Below, one piece after another: positions 63,330-64,000 of a stretch of 64,000 bases of DNA. Numbering within the stretch: the stretch's first letter is position 1; each line of letters opens with the position of its first letter. This DNA comes from SLRI01 sp964460465 (lineage in GTDB: Bacteria > Pseudomonadota > Alphaproteobacteria > Geminicoccales > Geminicoccaceae). The translations under genes were made by a program, and so were the position numbers. The stretch is from NCBI GenBank assembly GCA_964460465.1, contig CAYWSB010000002.1, positions 1 to 64,000 on the forward strand, written 5' to 3'. The notes below the pieces were generated by a model. It was not told where the DNA came from. It ran no database searches and saw nothing but the letters and a program-made list of their open reading frames with translations.

Positions 63330-64000
63330 GAGGTCCAGCCGGGCGGGCGCTTCTCCAGGAACGCCCGCACTCCCTCGCGCCCCTCGGCGGCGGCGCGCCG
63401 CTCGGCGATCGCCCGGGTGGTGCGATCGGCGGTCTCGTCGAGACTGGCCCGGCGCAGCTCGAAGAGCAGCGCCTTGGCCGCCGCCAGGGCTTCCGGGCCG
63501 CCTAGCAGAAGCTGCTCGAGGATGCACTCCACGGTCCGATCCAGGGCCTCGTCCGCCACCACCTCGTGCACCAGGCCCAGCGACTGCGCCGTCTTGGCGT
63601 CGAACCGCTCGGCGGTGAGGAAGTAGCGCCGGGCCTGCCGCTCGCCGATCGCCCGGCGGATGAACGGCGCCACCACGGCCGGCAGGAGGCCGAGCCGCAC
63701 CTCGCTCATGGCGAAGATTGCGTGCTCGCTGGCGATCGTGACGTCGCAGGCAGCGACCAGCCCTACCCCGCCGCCGATGGCCGCGCCGTTGACCCGGGCC
63801 ACGGTCGGTCGCGGGAAGCCATCGAGGGCGGCGAGCATCGCCTCGAGCGCGCGGGCATCCGCAAGGTTCTCGGCATTGCCGAAGTCGGCCGCCCGGCGCA
63901 TCCAGTCGAGATCGGCGCCGGCCGAGAAGGCGGGCCCCTCGCCAGTAAGGACCAGGGCGCGCACCGACGCGTCACGTGCCAGCCGGTCGAGCTCGCCGCG
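63326..64000 (-). CDS. enoyl-CoA hydratase/isomerase family protein (5'-truncated by window)
   Basis: Crotonase-fold enzyme whose N-terminal part lies beyond the window. ALVLTGEGPAFSAGADLDWM gives the first oxyanion-hole part and NGAAIGGGVGLVAACDVTIA the second; the Glu positions fit SEVRLGLLPAVVAPFIRRA. C-terminal ERRAAAEGREGVRAFLEKRP-type end is complete. Known members hydrate enoyl-CoA or, in the leucine route, methylglutaconyl-CoA; the AVVAPFIRRAIG text is typical of the latter type. It converges with pheA and overlaps it by 4 bp. Confidence 0.88.
   Translation of the reverse strand, partial: RGELDRLARDASVRALVLTGEGPAFSAGADLDWMRRAADFGNAENLADARALEAMLAALDGFPRPTVARVNGAAIGGGVGLVAACDVTIASEHAIFAMSEVRLGLLPAVVAPFIRRAIGERQARRYFLTAERFDAKTAQSLGLVHEVVADEALDRTVECILEQLLLGGPEALAAAKALLFELRRASLDETADRTTRAIAERRAAAEGREGVRAFLEKRPPGWTS

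Overview
The window is 64 kb of high-GC DNA, densely packed with ABC importers, from a Gram-negative bacterium. An alphaproteobacterium is the best guess. The support is a membrane-anchored c-type cytochrome next to kdsB and pheA (an order I recall as common in Alphaproteobacteria), a kdsB implying Kdo-containing LPS, many family-5 and Liv-type importers, and a TIR-SUMF1 gene of a type frequent in that class. Order and genus cannot be fixed by eye. I see no tRNA, rRNA, CRISPR array, insertion sequence or phage gene.

Layout. 0.6-9.0 kb: an ArsR-type regulator with a large extra C-terminal domain, a palindrome-rich promoter, a complete family-5 importer (binding protein, two permeases, two ATPases) and a cytosolic GH51 arabinofuranosidase, which fits uptake and cleavage of arabinose-containing oligosaccharides. 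9.0-10.9 kb: a decayed TIR-SUMF1 gene. 10.9-18.0 kb: a second family-5 importer with a signal-less gamma-glutamyltransferase, which fits use of glutathione or gamma-glutamyl peptides; a DegT-type aminotransferase follows. 19.4-28.8 kb: an RpiR regulator, a Liv-type importer, a divergent glutamine synthetase homologue, an N-formylglutamate amidohydrolase homologue and two related isochorismatase-fold hydrolases, together a candidate catabolic unit for a nitrogen compound.

28.8-35.6 kb: a complete ebo cluster, eboF divergent from eboD-eboE-eboC-eboA-eboB. In other bacteria ebo genes are linked to trafficking or processing of small metabolites whose core chemistry is unresolved; this is the most interesting system here. 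35.6-42.7 kb: a TMEM220-like membrane protein, two small secreted proteins, a Crp/Fnr regulator, and a periplasmic oxidation module of two PQQ-type sugar dehydrogenases with two cytochromes c, one like the cL acceptor of methanol dehydrogenases, followed by a cupin. 43.2-45.5 kb: a subtilisin-like protease ending in tandem propeller-type repeats, two of them nearly identical at DNA level.

45.6-51.7 kb holds a broken lipoprotein gene, a MaoC hydratase/acyl-CoA dehydrogenase pair, a PRC-barrel protein and a broken adenylate cyclase-TPR gene. 51.8-54.4 kb: a hydroxyacyl-CoA/carnitine-type dehydrogenase, an SDR lacking the usual Tyr/Lys pair, and an EamA exporter. 54.5-60.2 kb: yejABEF. 60.4-64.0 kb: a cytochrome with two haem domains joined by a repeat linker, kdsB, pheA, and the 3' part of an enoyl-CoA hydratase cut by the window edge. 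Three genes carry several frame breaks, so this genome is either losing accessory signalling genes or has local sequence errors.
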